Of a stretch of DNA of 64,000 bases, positions 42,462 to 52,192 are shown piece after piece. Both the position numbers and the translations under genes were made by a program. How positions within the stretch are numbered: position 1 is the stretch's first letter; each line of letters begins with the position of its first letter. Where the stretch lies: positions 1 to 64,000 of the forward strand of contig NZ_CANMVP010000023.1 in the NCBI RefSeq assembly GCF_947501385.1. The letters are read 5' to 3'. The stretch is from an uncultured Polaribacter sp. (GTDB lineage: Bacteria; Bacteroidota; Bacteroidia; Flavobacteriales; Flavobacteriaceae). The notes below the pieces were generated by a model. That model was not told the origin of the DNA, ran no database searches, and saw nothing but the letters and a program-made list of their open reading frames with translations.

Positions 42462-44840
42462 ATGCGATACTTTAAAAAATTGTTTCTGATATTTTTTCTG
42501 ATGAGTTTTACCCTATTTGCTCAAGAAAAGATAACCCTTAGTGGAACTGTTTATGACGATGCTAACAATGAAACTTTAATAGGAGTTTCTGTTTATTTTC
42601 CTGAACTAAACTCTGGTACAACTACCAATCAATATGGTTTTTACTCCATCACAATTCCTAAAGGAAACTACAACATACAAGTTAGTTATTTAGGATATTC
42701 AACAATTATTGAATCTTTAGAACTTCTAGAAAAAACAACAAAAAACTATAAGCTGAAAGAAGCATCTGAAAGTTTAGATGAAATTATTATAGAAAGTAAT
42801 ATTGAAAAGTTAAATATTAGAACGCCACAAATGAGCGTTAACAGACTAACTTCTGCTACCATAAAACAAATTCCGGTGGTTTTAGGAGAAGCCGATATTA
42901 TAAAATCTTTAATTTTGTTACCAGGAGTTACAAGTGCAGGTGAAGGCGCATCTGGCTTTAATGTTCGAGGTGGTGCTGCAGATCAGAATTTAATCTTATT
43001 AGACGAAGCAATTGTTTTCAATTCATCCCATTTATTCGGATTTTTCTCCGTTTTTAATCCCGATGTAATTAAAGATGTAAAATTATACAAAGGAGGCATT
43101 CCTGCAAAATACGGCGGAAGATTGTCTTCTGTGTTAGACATTTATCAAAAAGAAGGAAACAGTAAAGACTTTAATATTACAGGTGGTATTGGTTTGGTTT
43201 CTTCAAGATTGTTAATTGAAGGTCCTTTAGAAAAAGAAAAAAGTTCATTTTTAGTGGGTGGTAGAGCTTCTTATGCGCATTTATTTTTACCGCTTTTCGA
43301 CAATGATAATAAGGCCTATTTTTATGATTTAAATAGTAAAATAAATTACCGCTTTAATGATCGTAATAATTTATTTCTATCTACGTATTTTGGAAAGGAT
43401 GTTTTTGGAATTAGCGACAATTTTGTGAATAAATACGGAAACACCGTTGTAAATTTACGTTGGAATCATCTTTTTTCTGATAAACTATTCTCTAATTTAT
43501 CTTTAATTTATTCAGATTATTTCTATGGATTAATTTTAGACTTTGTAGGTTTTGAATGGGATTCTGGTATTACCAACTTCAATCTTAAATACGATTTTAA
43601 TCACTATATAAGTGAGAATATAAAATTAAGTTATGGCGTTAACAATATTTACATCAAATTTAATCCAGGAGAAATTATTCCCAATAGAGAAGATTCGGGG
43701 ATTGTTTCAGAAAAATTAATTGATAAATATGCCAATGAATTTGCAGCTTATATAGATGTAGAACATAAAATTAGCGACAATTTTAGATTGCAATATGGTG
43801 TAAGATTTAGCAATTTTACGCGTTTGGGTCAAGATGAATTAAACGTTTACGACAACAATGAAGCCGTTATTTATAATGATGAGTTTAAAAAATACGAATC
43901 TGCAGAAGCAATAGGCACAGAAAACTATAAAAGAAGTGATGTAATTAGCAGTTTCAACAACTTCGAGCCAAGAATTTCTATGTCTTATATTTTAGATGAT
44001 AATACATCAATTAAAGCAAGTTATAATAGAATGGTGCAATACTTACACCTGCTTTCTAACACTGCCTCTCCTACTCCATTAGATGTTTGGACACCAAGTG
44101 GCAAATACGTAAAACCGCAATTATTAGATCAATATGCAGTTGGTTATTTTAAATCTTTTAAAGATGGAAAATATACGTTAGAAACAGAAGCTTTTTACAA
44201 AGACATTCAGAATAGAATCGATTATATAAATGGTGCCAATTTAATTGCTAATAACCAAATTGAAACTGTAATTTTAAACGGAAAAGCAAGAGCGTATGGT
44301 TTAGAAGTACTGCTTAAAAAGAACGAAGGAGACTTTCAAGGATGGATCGCGTATACACTTTCGCGCTCTGAACAATTAACCGAAGGTAGAAATGCAAACG
44401 AACCAGGAATTAATAATGGCGAATGGTACAGCACTCCTTTTGATAAAACACATGATTTTTCTGTAAACGCTAGTTATAAATTGAACAAAAAATGGAAATT
44501 CAATAGTAATTTTGTTTTTCAAACTGGGCAACCTGCAAATTACCCAGTTGGGCAATATGAAGTGCAAGGCTTAAATGTGCCAATTTATGATGATGATAGA
44601 AGAAATGCAGACAGGTTACCTGCATATCACAGAGTTGATATTTCTGCAACCTTAACGCCAACAAAAAATAAAAACAGAAGATGGCAAGGTGAATGGGTTT
44701 TTGGTATTTACAATTTATATGGAAGACAAAATGCAGCTTCTTTAGCCTTTAGACAGAACCAAGAAACCTTTAGAAATGAAGCTGTACAAACCTCTATTTT
44801 TGGTATTGTACCTTCTGTAACTTACAATTTTAAATTTTAA
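42462..44840 (+). CDS. TonB-dependent receptor with carboxypeptidase-like regulatory domain
   Basis: The 792-residue outer-membrane protein has a signal peptide (1-20), a CarboxypepD_reg-like domain (about 22-110, TLSGTVYDDANNETLIGVSV), the plug domain (about 125-235, LPGVTSAGEGASGFNVRGGA) and a beta-barrel ending in aromatic FKF. It imports a ligand using TonB energy; the ligand is unknown. It pairs with the DUF4249 lipoprotein 37 bp downstream, a frequent flavobacterial combination distinct from SusC/SusD, as no SusD is present. Confidence 0.9.
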   Translation: MRYFKKLFLIFFLMSFTLFAQEKITLSGTVYDDANNETLIGVSVYFPELNSGTTTNQYGFYSITIPKGNYNIQVSYLGYSTIIESLELLEKTTKNYKLKEASESLDEIIIESNIEKLNIRTPQMSVNRLTSATIKQIPVVLGEADIIKSLILLPGVTSAGEGASGFNVRGGAADQNLILLDEAIVFNSSHLFGFFSVFNPDVIKDVKLYKGGIPAKYGGRLSSVLDIYQKEGNSKDFNITGGIGLVSSRLLIEGPLEKEKSSFLVGGRASYAHLFLPLFDNDNKAYFYDLNSKINYRFNDRNNLFLSTYFGKDVFGISDNFVNKYGNTVVNLRWNHLFSDKLFSNLSLIYSDYFYGLILDFVGFEWDSGITNFNLKYDFNHYISENIKLSYGVNNIYIKFNPGEIIPNREDSGIVSEKLIDKYANEFAAYIDVEHKISDNFRLQYGVRFSNFTRLGQDELNVYDNNEAVIYNDEFKKYESAEAIGTENYKRSDVISSFNNFEPRISMSYILDDNTSIKASYNRMVQYLHLLSNTASPTPLDVWTPSGKYVKPQLLDQYAVGYFKSFKDGKYTLETEAFYKDIQNRIDYINGANLIANNQIETVILNGKARAYGLEVLLKKNEGDFQGWIAYTLSRSEQLTEGRNANEPGINNGEWYSTPFDKTHDFSVNASYKLNKKWKFNSNFVFQTGQPANYPVGQYEVQGLNVPIYDDDRRNADRLPAYHRVDISATLTPTKNKNRRWQGEWVFGIYNLYGRQNAASLAFRQNQETFRNEAVQTSIFGIVPSVTYNFKF

Positions 44841-44860
44841 CAATGGGCTTACGCCCATTG
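44841..44860. repeat. REP-like hairpin between receptor and DUF4249 genes
   Basis: CAATGGGC-TTAC-GCCCATTG is a perfect 8-bp stem starting directly after the receptor stop codon. No T-run follows, so it may control differential expression of receptor and lipoprotein rather than end transcription. It is GC-rich against its surroundings, as small mobile palindromes are. Confidence 0.65.
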
Positions 44861-44877
44861 CTGCTAAAAATATAATA

Positions 44878-45708
44878 ATGAAAAATATAAAAATATTCTC
44901 TATTTTATTTATATTACTTTTTGCTAATTGCGAAAAAGTTGTAGATGTAGATGTGCCATCAATAGCACCAAAATTAATTGTTGATGCTTCTTTTGAGGTT
45001 TTGTTTGATCAAAACCCTATTGTTGCCAATACAATCGTTAAATTAAGGTTATCTGCAGATTATTTTGAGGATAATATTCCTAGCGTTTCTAATGCTGTTG
45101 TTTTTTTAACAAATCTATCAGACAATACCATTATTAATTTTACGGATACAAATTCTGATGGAAATTTTACACCTATAATTTCTTTTATTCCTGAAGATGA
45201 TATTGTGTATGAATTGACAGTTCTCTATGAAAATGAAACCTACAAAGGAAAAGCAACGAAGATAAAATCTCCTCCTTTTACAAGTGTTATTCAAGGAGAT
45301 GAAACGCTTTTTTCTGGTGAAGAAATAGAAGTAAAAGTTGCTTTTAAAGATGATAAAAGTACTGAAAACTATTACTTATTTGATTTTACAAACAATTTAT
45401 TCTTAGCATTAGAAGATCGTTTTTTTAATGGTACAGATTATAACTTTTCTTTTTTCTATCAAGAAGATGAAATTGAAGTTCCCACCAATGTTACTGTAAA
45501 AATGTCTGGTATAACCAAAGAATATTTTACCTATTATAGAATTTTACTAGATCAAAGTGGTACAACTGGCGGTGGCCCTTTTCAATCTGTACCTTCCTCT
45601 TTGCTAGGAAACATGATAAACACAACAAATGAAGCGAATTTCCCTTTAGGCTATTTTCATATTTCTGAAACAGATACCTTTAATATAGATTTGATAGAGA
45701 AAAATTAA
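44878..45708 (+). CDS. DUF4249 family lipoprotein
   Basis: The 276-residue product has a lipoprotein signal (LLFANC, lipidated Cys18), then EKVVDVDVPSIAPKLIVDAS, the typical DUF4249 start, and a beta-rich body with PSVSNAVVFLTNLSDNTIIN and YEGKATKI-like strands. DUF4249 proteins accompany TonB receptors in Bacteroidota and are thought to be surface or outer-membrane partners. Their ligand is unknown. The REP-like hairpin lies between it and the receptor. Confidence 0.85.
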   Translation: MKNIKIFSILFILLFANCEKVVDVDVPSIAPKLIVDASFEVLFDQNPIVANTIVKLRLSADYFEDNIPSVSNAVVFLTNLSDNTIINFTDTNSDGNFTPIISFIPEDDIVYELTVLYENETYKGKATKIKSPPFTSVIQGDETLFSGEEIEVKVAFKDDKSTENYYLFDFTNNLFLALEDRFFNGTDYNFSFFYQEDEIEVPTNVTVKMSGITKEYFTYYRILLDQSGTTGGGPFQSVPSSLLGNMINTTNEANFPLGYFHISETDTFNIDLIEKN

Positions 45709-45748
45709 AACTTCACTTTAATTCAACATTCAAAATATAAAAAAACAG

Positions 45749-45756
45749 TATTTTTG
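45749..45756 (+). promoter_or_regulatory. -7 box of murQ, almost touching the start
   Basis: TATTTTTG ends 4 nt before the ATG at 45761, predicting a leaderless or near-leaderless murQ transcript. Confidence 0.5.
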
Positions 45757-45760
45757 AACG

Positions 45761-46573
45761 ATGAATTTTATAAAAACCACAGAGCAAGATTCTAAGTACA
45801 ATCATCTAGAAAAGATGTCTGTTAAGGAATTATTGACACATATTAATACAGAAGACAAAACAGTACCTTTAGCAGTAGAAAAATGCTTACCTCAAATAAC
45901 ACTATTAACAACAAATATTGTTAGAAATTTAAAAAATGGAGGAAGACTTTTCTATATTGGTGCAGGTACTTCAGGTAGGTTAGGAATTCTAGATGCTTCT
46001 GAATGTCCGCCAACTTTTGGTGTTCCTCATGATTTGGTTGTGGCTATTATTGCGGGCGGAGATCTTGCTATTCGAAACGCAGTTGAATTTGCAGAGGATT
46101 CTAAGACACAAGGCTGGTTAGATTTACAAAAGTATCATGTTTCAGAAAAAGATGTTGTTATAGGTATTGCTGCTTCTGGTACCACACCATATGTAATTGC
46201 TGCCTTAGAAAAGTGTAATGAAAGTAATATTATTACTGGCTGTATTGCTTGTAATAAAAATAGTCCTTTAGCAACGGTTTCTCAATTTCCTGTAGAAGTT
46301 GTGGTTGGATCAGAATTTGTAACAGGAAGCTCTAGAATGAAAGCAGGAACTGCTCAAAAATTAGTGCTAAATATGATTTCTACAGCCACAATGATTCAGT
46401 TAGGAAAAGTGAAAGGAAATAAAATGGTAGACATGCAATTGTCTAATAATAAGCTGGTAGAAAGAGGACAGAAAATCTTATCAAAAGAACTAAATATTGA
46501 CACAACGCAAGCTTCTAGCCTTTTAGAAAAATATGGCAATGTTAGAAATGCCATCGAAAACCACAAAAGATGA
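45761..46573 (+). CDS. murQ: N-acetylmuramic acid 6-phosphate etherase MurQ
   Basis: MurQ splits MurNAc-6-phosphate into GlcNAc-6-phosphate and lactate during cell-wall recycling. The 270-residue protein has an SIS fold with NGGRLFYIGAGTSGRLGILD and ASECPPTFGVPHDLVVAIIA, then VIGIAASGTTPYVIAALEKC and SEFVTGSSRMKAGTAQKLVL. It is slightly shorter than the roughly 300-residue E. coli type at the C-terminus, as is common in Flavobacteriia. Its stop overlaps the DUF6095 start by 4 bp. Confidence 0.95.
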   Translation: MNFIKTTEQDSKYNHLEKMSVKELLTHINTEDKTVPLAVEKCLPQITLLTTNIVRNLKNGGRLFYIGAGTSGRLGILDASECPPTFGVPHDLVVAIIAGGDLAIRNAVEFAEDSKTQGWLDLQKYHVSEKDVVIGIAASGTTPYVIAALEKCNESNIITGCIACNKNSPLATVSQFPVEVVVGSEFVTGSSRMKAGTAQKLVLNMISTATMIQLGKVKGNKMVDMQLSNNKLVERGQKILSKELNIDTTQASSLLEKYGNVRNAIENHKR

Positions 46574-46812
46574 GTACAAACGTAAATTTATTAGGAAAAG
46601 GTTTAAAATATTTATCTCTTTTAGTTTTTTTATTTATTGCTTCACCAATAACGCTTACCATGGGTTTTAAAGCCTTAAAAAAGTTTGAAAACACGTCTAA
46701 AGAATACCTATCGTATATTCTTTTATTGGCTGCAAGTATTCTCGTTATATTTACTATTTATGTTGCTTTTAAAACATTTAAAATCTTATTAGAAGCCATT
46801 TTTAATAATTGA
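46570..46812 (+). CDS. DUF6095 family small membrane protein
   Basis: The 80-residue protein has two membrane helices (about residues 13-32 and 44-66) and a short charged middle. It matches the small protein usually found behind murQ in flavobacteria (DUF6095). It overlaps murQ by 4 bp and the next gene by 1 bp (TGATG), so the three form one unit. Function unknown; a link to wall recycling follows only from position. Confidence 0.75.
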   Translation: MSTNVNLLGKGLKYLSLLVFLFIASPITLTMGFKALKKFENTSKEYLSYILLLAASILVIFTIYVAFKTFKILLEAIFNN

Positions 46813-47810
46813 TGCCAATGCAAAATTCTGACGGAATTATCATCATCCTTTCCTATCCAGATACTATTGTAAGACCCGCTTACTGGGAAACTTTAAGTAA
46901 TGTTTGGCCCAAAATTGGTATTGGCGGAAAGCATGCTATTCAAGCAGGTCACGCTGCTTTATTGTTAATTCAAAAAGGAAATTCTGAAATTAATTATTTT
47001 GATTTCGGACGGTATATAACAACGTATGGGAACGGGCGTGTTCGATCGAAAGAAACAGATCCAGAATTAAAAATTGCTATTGCTGCAACATTTAAAAATA
47101 AAGAATTATCGAACCTAAAAGAAATTTTACTTTGGATAGAAAAACACCCTAATAAAACACATGGTGCTGGAAGATTGGTGGCAAGTGTTCATGAAGAAAT
47201 CGATTTTAATAAAGCTCAAAAATTTATTCATCAGTTTGTAGAAAAAAAAGAAATTCCTTACGGTGTCTTTTTAAAAAACGGTTCTAATTGCGCACGGTTT
47301 GTCACAGATAGTATCATTGCATCTTCAAAAAATAAGAAGATTGCTTCCCTCTTAAAAAAATCGAATTTATTTACACCAAGTCCTATAGGCAATGTAATTA
47401 GAGGAAACACCAACAATTTAATTTATACGGTCTACAATCAGAAAATTACTCAATATAAAAACAGATCTATCGTAAAAGAATACAAAGCTTCCTTTTTAAA
47501 TAAATTTGATACAGAGCCCAATTTAATCGGTACAGAATTGCCAAACTTAGCCGTTTTTCAGTTAGAAAATGGCACTTGGTTAGGTGGCATTGGAAGTGGT
47601 GCTTGGTTTAAAATTGAAAGCAAAATAACAGAAAAAAACTATACTATTGAAAGGTTCACATCGGACGGAGAAAAAGATTTTGAAGGTATATTTTCAATCA
47701 TTGAAACAGGTTTTAATAATTTACAAAACTATGATTTTATACATCCAACAAATTGTAAAGAGGCGTATATCAAACAAGACCAACAGGTTTTTTCTTTTCA
47801 TAAAATATAA
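46812..47810 (+). CDS. DUF6695 family protein, possible permuted papain-like hydrolase
   Basis: The 332-residue cytosolic protein carries IIIILSYPDTIVRPAYW at its start, HAIQAGHAALLLIQKGN and YFDFGRYITTYGNGRVRSKE, then NGSNCARFVTDSII near residue 160. The order His (in AGHAALL) then Cys (in SNCARF) resembles circularly permuted NlpC/P60-like enzymes, so hydrolase or amidase activity is suggested but not shown. The start is ATG 46812, overlapping the DUF6095 stop as TGATG. Family recognised as DUF6695; its place with murQ hints at peptidoglycan fragments as substrate. Confidence 0.7.
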   Translation: MPMQNSDGIIIILSYPDTIVRPAYWETLSNVWPKIGIGGKHAIQAGHAALLLIQKGNSEINYFDFGRYITTYGNGRVRSKETDPELKIAIAATFKNKELSNLKEILLWIEKHPNKTHGAGRLVASVHEEIDFNKAQKFIHQFVEKKEIPYGVFLKNGSNCARFVTDSIIASSKNKKIASLLKKSNLFTPSPIGNVIRGNTNNLIYTVYNQKITQYKNRSIVKEYKASFLNKFDTEPNLIGTELPNLAVFQLENGTWLGGIGSGAWFKIESKITEKNYTIERFTSDGEKDFEGIFSIIETGFNNLQNYDFIHPTNCKEAYIKQDQQVFSFHKI

Positions 47811-47943
47811 TTTTCTAAACATAATTTTGTCTTTCAATTTTCTTTTTCGAGAAAATTAAAAAAGAAAAGAAAAAGTTTTAACTCAATCCGTTTTATTGTT
47901 AGCCTTAATAAGCTAAATAATTCAATTATAACTTTCAAAAACA

Positions 47944-47951
47944 TAAATTTG
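47944..47951 (+). promoter_or_regulatory. -7 box of the dikinase gene
   Basis: TAAATTTG matches TAnnTTTG, 19 nt before the ATG at 47971. A weak AT-rich inverted repeat at 47836-47857 may end the murQ transcript upstream. Confidence 0.5.
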
Positions 47952-47970
47952 TAGAAATTAAGAAACCAAT

Positions 47971-50880
47971 ATGAAAAAAATAATATTTATAACTTTTTTA
48001 GTGGCTTTATTTTTCAATTCGAAAACCAATGCACAAGAAAAAACTACTGAAGAAGTGAAACAATTAATAGATACTTACAAGAGAGATATTAGAGGGCCGT
48101 ATTATAGAATTAAATGGTTTTGTAAAGATGGTAGTATTAGAGATCCAAAAGACCCTTGTCCAGATGCCATTGGTGGTGGAATTCAACATGCCTCTTTTAA
48201 AGGTTCTGCTTTAGATTTAAGAAAAAGTAATCATTTATTTTTTGCTGAAATTTTAGCGAGTACAAATATTGAAGATTTTTTAGATGCTGATCATAATTTT
48301 AGCAGATTGAAACAATACCAAATAGGCCAATACTTAGCAAATGTAGATGATGGTTGGGTTTTAAGAAAAGGACAATTCTACAGGGGTTCCATTCAATCTG
48401 AAGATGAAGAAGCTTGGGGAAAAGAATTCTTCGAGAAAGTTTTAAAAAATGATGATTTTTTAAATGCAAACTATTATTTGGTAAGACAGTCTTTAAAAGA
48501 CATTCCTCATAATGGTGATTCTAACATTGCGCAATTAATGAGAAGTGAATCTAAAGTTTTGGCTGAAGAGATTTCTGATTTTATGGACATACGAATTAAA
48601 ATTCATGGAAATCCGCAAAAATCTGACATTTACTTAGTGCAGAATTACATGAAAAAAAATGCATCTAAAATTTCTGCAAAAGATAAAAAGGCATTTGATA
48701 AACTCTTAAATACTATGAAAGAGTTTTACGCACCTTTAAATTATAAAACAATTGCTGAAGACATTGCTAAAATTAAAGATTCAAAAGGCATTCTTAATGG
48801 TTTAAAAGATTTTGTAAATGAAGACAAAACTAGTTTATCTTCCAAAGAAATTGTGATTAGGCTTACAGACAATTTAGAATCCTTAAGACAAAACATTACG
48901 CTTTTTAAAAATGGAAAAGACCGTTTACATCTTTTAGACTTAACAAATCAGTTAGAGAAGATTTTATTGATTGAAACTCAAAATTGGAATCCTGATACTT
49001 TAGCCGAAACAATTCTAAAAGTACAAACTTTAACGTGTGCGTCTTTTGCCACTGGTTTAATTGAAGCTTGGGAGTACGAAATTGTAAAACCTGTTTTTTC
49101 TAATACCTTAAAAAATGAAAAAACTACTTTAGGAGAATTAAATTCTTTGGTGGCAAGTGCAAGAAGAATTGTAGAGTGGAGTACTTCTTTGGTAAAAGCG
49201 AATTATCAAGAAGATGTAAATGAGTATGCGGCTTTTGAATCTTTAGCCTATGGTTTTATAGATGATAGAATTAGAAATTCTATTACCCTTAATTTGGGTG
49301 AAACCGTTAGTAAATTAAATGGTTTTGCTGCAAAAATCTCGAACATCAACAACAATGTCATGAACATTAGCAACCAAGGCGCTATCAGAGGTTTAAATCC
49401 TGGGTATGCTTTTGGTAAATTAATTGTGGTAGATGGAAATCCTGATGCAGTAGAAGTAAATAAAAACAACATTTATATTTTTCAAAAACCACCATCTGAC
49501 CTAAAGCCGGTTGCAGGAATTATGACCGTTTCTGAAGGAAATTTAGTTTCTCACGTACAATTGTTAGCTAGAAATTTAGGAATTCCAAATGCCGCATTGT
49601 CAAGTGACAATTTAAAATCATTAGAAAAATATAGCAATAGAAATGTTTTTTATGCGGTTTCTAGTAAAGGAAATGTTATTTTAAAATTAGAAAATGACAT
49701 GACTGCCGAAGAAGTAAAATTGTTCGATAAGAAAGAAAGAACAAAAAATATGATTAGAGTACCCACTGACAAATTAAAGTTAGACGTCTCTAAAATCATA
49801 AATATGAGAGATGTAAAAGCAACCGATTCGGGGATTTTATGTGGGCCAAAAGCAGCAAATTTAGGAGAATTGAAAAATCTTTTCCCTACCAAAGTTGTTG
49901 AAGGTCTTATTATTCCTTTCGGAATTTTTAGAACACACATGAACAAACAAATGCCCAATAAAAACAAAACCTATTGGGAGTTTTTAAATAGTACTTTTTC
50001 GAAGGCGGAAGCTTTAAAAGCAAATAATACTTCTGATGAGCAAATAGAAAAATTCTTAATTTCTTCTTTAAAAGAATTGCACGCAGCGATGTTAAACATC
50101 AACTTAGATCGTAGTTTTACTGAAGATTTAAAAAGCAGTTTCAAATCTGTATTTGGAGATAGAATTGGGAATGTTCCTGTCTTTTTAAGAAGTGATACCA
50201 ATATGGAGGATTTGAAAGAATTTACTGGAGCTGGTTTAAACCTTACGCTTTTCAATATCTTAAAAGAAGAAAAAATTATTCAAGGAATCAAACAAGTTTG
50301 GGCTTCTGCATACACAGAAAGAAGTTTTAAATGGAGACAAAAATACTTACTGAATCCAGAAAATGTATATCCTTCTATATTAATTATACCAAGTGTAGAT
50401 GTAGATTATTCTGGTGTTATGATTACAAAAGGAATTAATCAAGGTTCAGAAAACGATTTAACTGTTGCTTTTAGTAGAGGAGCTGGTGGTGCTGTAGATG
50501 GACAATCTGCAGAAACCAGATTAATTACTTCAGAGACAAGCTATTTGTTAAGTCCTGCAAGACAAGCAGATTATATTCGTTTGCCAGCCTCAGGAAGTAC
50601 AAAAAAATATTATACTACTTTTAATAATCCTATTTTAAATGAAGGAAATATAAATGAAATTAGAGAGTTAGCTACTGAAATTAGAAATAAAATTGGTTCA
50701 AAATCTTTGGAAGACCAACACGCGCATGATGTTGAGTTTGGTTTTAAAGACAACAAACTTTGGTTGTTTCAAATAAGACCATTTGTTGAAAATAAGCAAG
50801 CTAAAAGTTCTGATTATTTAAACTCTATTGCACCAAAAGTAAAAAATAACACAAAAATAAAATTAACGGAAAGAATATAA
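47971..50880 (+). CDS. Secreted PEP/pyruvate-binding-domain dikinase, glucan-water-dikinase-like
   Basis: The 969-residue protein has a Sec signal peptide (1-21, ending TNAQ), a helical N-terminal region unlike known domains (about 25-440), a swivelling phospho-histidine domain with LVSHVQLLARNLGIP (His528), and a C-terminal PPDK-type ATP-grasp domain from GPKAANLGELKNLF (about 625), IPFGIFRTHM, FLRSDTNMEDLKEFTGAGL (about 740), KQVWASAYTERSF and LWLFQIRPF (about 934). The order His domain before ATP-grasp, and the RSDxNxEDLxxxxGAGL motif, are as in glucan/phosphoglucan water dikinases rather than PEP synthase. Export to an ATP-poor compartment is odd. The serine hydrolase starts 4 bp later. 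Substrate unknown. Confidence 0.82.
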   Translation: MKKIIFITFLVALFFNSKTNAQEKTTEEVKQLIDTYKRDIRGPYYRIKWFCKDGSIRDPKDPCPDAIGGGIQHASFKGSALDLRKSNHLFFAEILASTNIEDFLDADHNFSRLKQYQIGQYLANVDDGWVLRKGQFYRGSIQSEDEEAWGKEFFEKVLKNDDFLNANYYLVRQSLKDIPHNGDSNIAQLMRSESKVLAEEISDFMDIRIKIHGNPQKSDIYLVQNYMKKNASKISAKDKKAFDKLLNTMKEFYAPLNYKTIAEDIAKIKDSKGILNGLKDFVNEDKTSLSSKEIVIRLTDNLESLRQNITLFKNGKDRLHLLDLTNQLEKILLIETQNWNPDTLAETILKVQTLTCASFATGLIEAWEYEIVKPVFSNTLKNEKTTLGELNSLVASARRIVEWSTSLVKANYQEDVNEYAAFESLAYGFIDDRIRNSITLNLGETVSKLNGFAAKISNINNNVMNISNQGAIRGLNPGYAFGKLIVVDGNPDAVEVNKNNIYIFQKPPSDLKPVAGIMTVSEGNLVSHVQLLARNLGIPNAALSSDNLKSLEKYSNRNVFYAVSSKGNVILKLENDMTAEEVKLFDKKERTKNMIRVPTDKLKLDVSKIINMRDVKATDSGILCGPKAANLGELKNLFPTKVVEGLIIPFGIFRTHMNKQMPNKNKTYWEFLNSTFSKAEALKANNTSDEQIEKFLISSLKELHAAMLNINLDRSFTEDLKSSFKSVFGDRIGNVPVFLRSDTNMEDLKEFTGAGLNLTLFNILKEEKIIQGIKQVWASAYTERSFKWRQKYLLNPENVYPSILIIPSVDVDYSGVMITKGINQGSENDLTVAFSRGAGGAVDGQSAETRLITSETSYLLSPARQADYIRLPASGSTKKYYTTFNNPILNEGNINEIRELATEIRNKIGSKSLEDQHAHDVEFGFKDNKLWLFQIRPFVENKQAKSSDYLNSIAPKVKNNTKIKLTERI

Positions 50881-50884
50881 AAAT

Positions 50885-52192
50885 ATGAAAGGAAAATATA
50901 TAGTATTAGGAATTTTAATCATTGCATCTTTAGGTTTTATGAAATATCCGATAGACGGCTATGATAGCACTGGAATCGCAAGATTGTATCAACTAAGACA
51001 ATTTCAACGAGACAGTGTTCGCTATACAAGAATACCTGCAGGAGCTTTTAAAAAGCTTTCTGATATAAAATTAAATCTTCTAGATAGAAAGAAAGACAGC
51101 GTAGCGGATTTATTAGTTGCTGACAACGATTTTGAAAGAAAATTAAAAAGAATAATGCCTTCTGGTGCGTATTCTGTAGCTATTATGGATATGAGTAATC
51201 CTGAAAAACTAAGATATGCAGCACATAGAGAAAATGTGGGTTATCAACCAGGAAGTGTTGGTAAAATAGCTGTTTTATTAGCGGTAATGGATCAGTTGGC
51301 AAAACTATGTCCAGATTGGGATGAAAGAGCTGCCTATTTAAAGAATATTAGAGTAACTTCTAGATATTGGGGAACAGGAGATCATCATACAATTCCTGTG
51401 TACGACATAGAAACAGACAAATTGGTAAAAAGAACAGTTCGTGCAAGTGATGAATTTTCGTTATACGAATGGTTAGACCACATGGTTTCTGTGAGTAATA
51501 ATGGCGCAGCTAGCGTTCTGTATAGAGAGGCGATGTTAATGGCTGCTTTTGGGCAGGAGTACTTCTTTTTAGATGCAGAAAAAGCGGAGCAATATTTTGA
51601 AGATACCCCAAGAGATTCTTTAACAAATTTATCTCACAGAGTTGTGAATCAACCCTTAAGAGATTTAGGAATTGAAGAAAATGAATGGAAATTAGGTGGT
51701 TTTTTCACTAGAGGTTCTGGAAGACATTTGAGTAGAAAAGGAGGTAGTATTGGAACGCCAAAAGGTTTGATGAAATTTTTAGCACAATTAGAACAAGGAA
51801 AAGTAATTGATAAAGCGGCAAGCTTAGAAATGAAAAGATTGTTATACTTAACAGATAGAAGAATCCGTTACGCCTATTCTAAAAGATTAGACAGTGCAGC
51901 TGTGTATTTTAAATCTGGTAGTTATTACAAATGTGATCGAAATAAAAACCCGAATTGTTCTAGTTATGCGGGTAACGTTTTCAATTATATGAACTCTGTT
52001 ATTATTGTAGAGCATGACAATGGTATTAAATATATTGTTTGTTTAATGTCTAACGTTTTAAACAAAAATTCTGCGGGTGCACACATGTATTTGGCAAGCA
52101 AAATAGACGACATTATTAATAGTGATGCAAATGTGAGGAAACTAGAAATTAAAGAGGAAGAGTATACGCTAGATGACGGTGGTGATAATTAA
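50885..52192 (+). CDS. Serine hydrolase, class A beta-lactamase/PBP fold (membrane-anchored or secreted)
   Basis: The 435-residue protein has an N-terminal helix (residues about 5-20) as signal or anchor and the serine-DD-peptidase/beta-lactamase motifs SxxK (GSVGKIAVLLA, Ser127), SxN (VSNNGA, about 203) and KSG (FKSGSYYK, about 342). It is longer than class A beta-lactamases (about 290), with an extra N-terminal part and an insert of about 60 residues between SxN and KSG. It acts in the periplasm, likely on peptidoglycan peptides or a related ester or amide. It follows the dikinase by 4 bp and converges with the transporter gene (4-bp overlap of stops). Activity as a drug-hydrolysing beta-lactamase is not implied. 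Confidence 0.8.
   Translation: MKGKYIVLGILIIASLGFMKYPIDGYDSTGIARLYQLRQFQRDSVRYTRIPAGAFKKLSDIKLNLLDRKKDSVADLLVADNDFERKLKRIMPSGAYSVAIMDMSNPEKLRYAAHRENVGYQPGSVGKIAVLLAVMDQLAKLCPDWDERAAYLKNIRVTSRYWGTGDHHTIPVYDIETDKLVKRTVRASDEFSLYEWLDHMVSVSNNGAASVLYREAMLMAAFGQEYFFLDAEKAEQYFEDTPRDSLTNLSHRVVNQPLRDLGIEENEWKLGGFFTRGSGRHLSRKGGSIGTPKGLMKFLAQLEQGKVIDKAASLEMKRLLYLTDRRIRYAYSKRLDSAAVYFKSGSYYKCDRNKNPNCSSYAGNVFNYMNSVIIVEHDNGIKYIVCLMSNVLNKNSAGAHMYLASKIDDIINSDANVRKLEIKEEEYTLDDGGDN

Noticed and set aside
47836..47857. Inverted repeat AATTTTCT/AGAAAATT after the DUF6695 gene as terminator
   Set aside because: The stem is almost all A-T and no clean T-run follows, so the predicted stability is poor.
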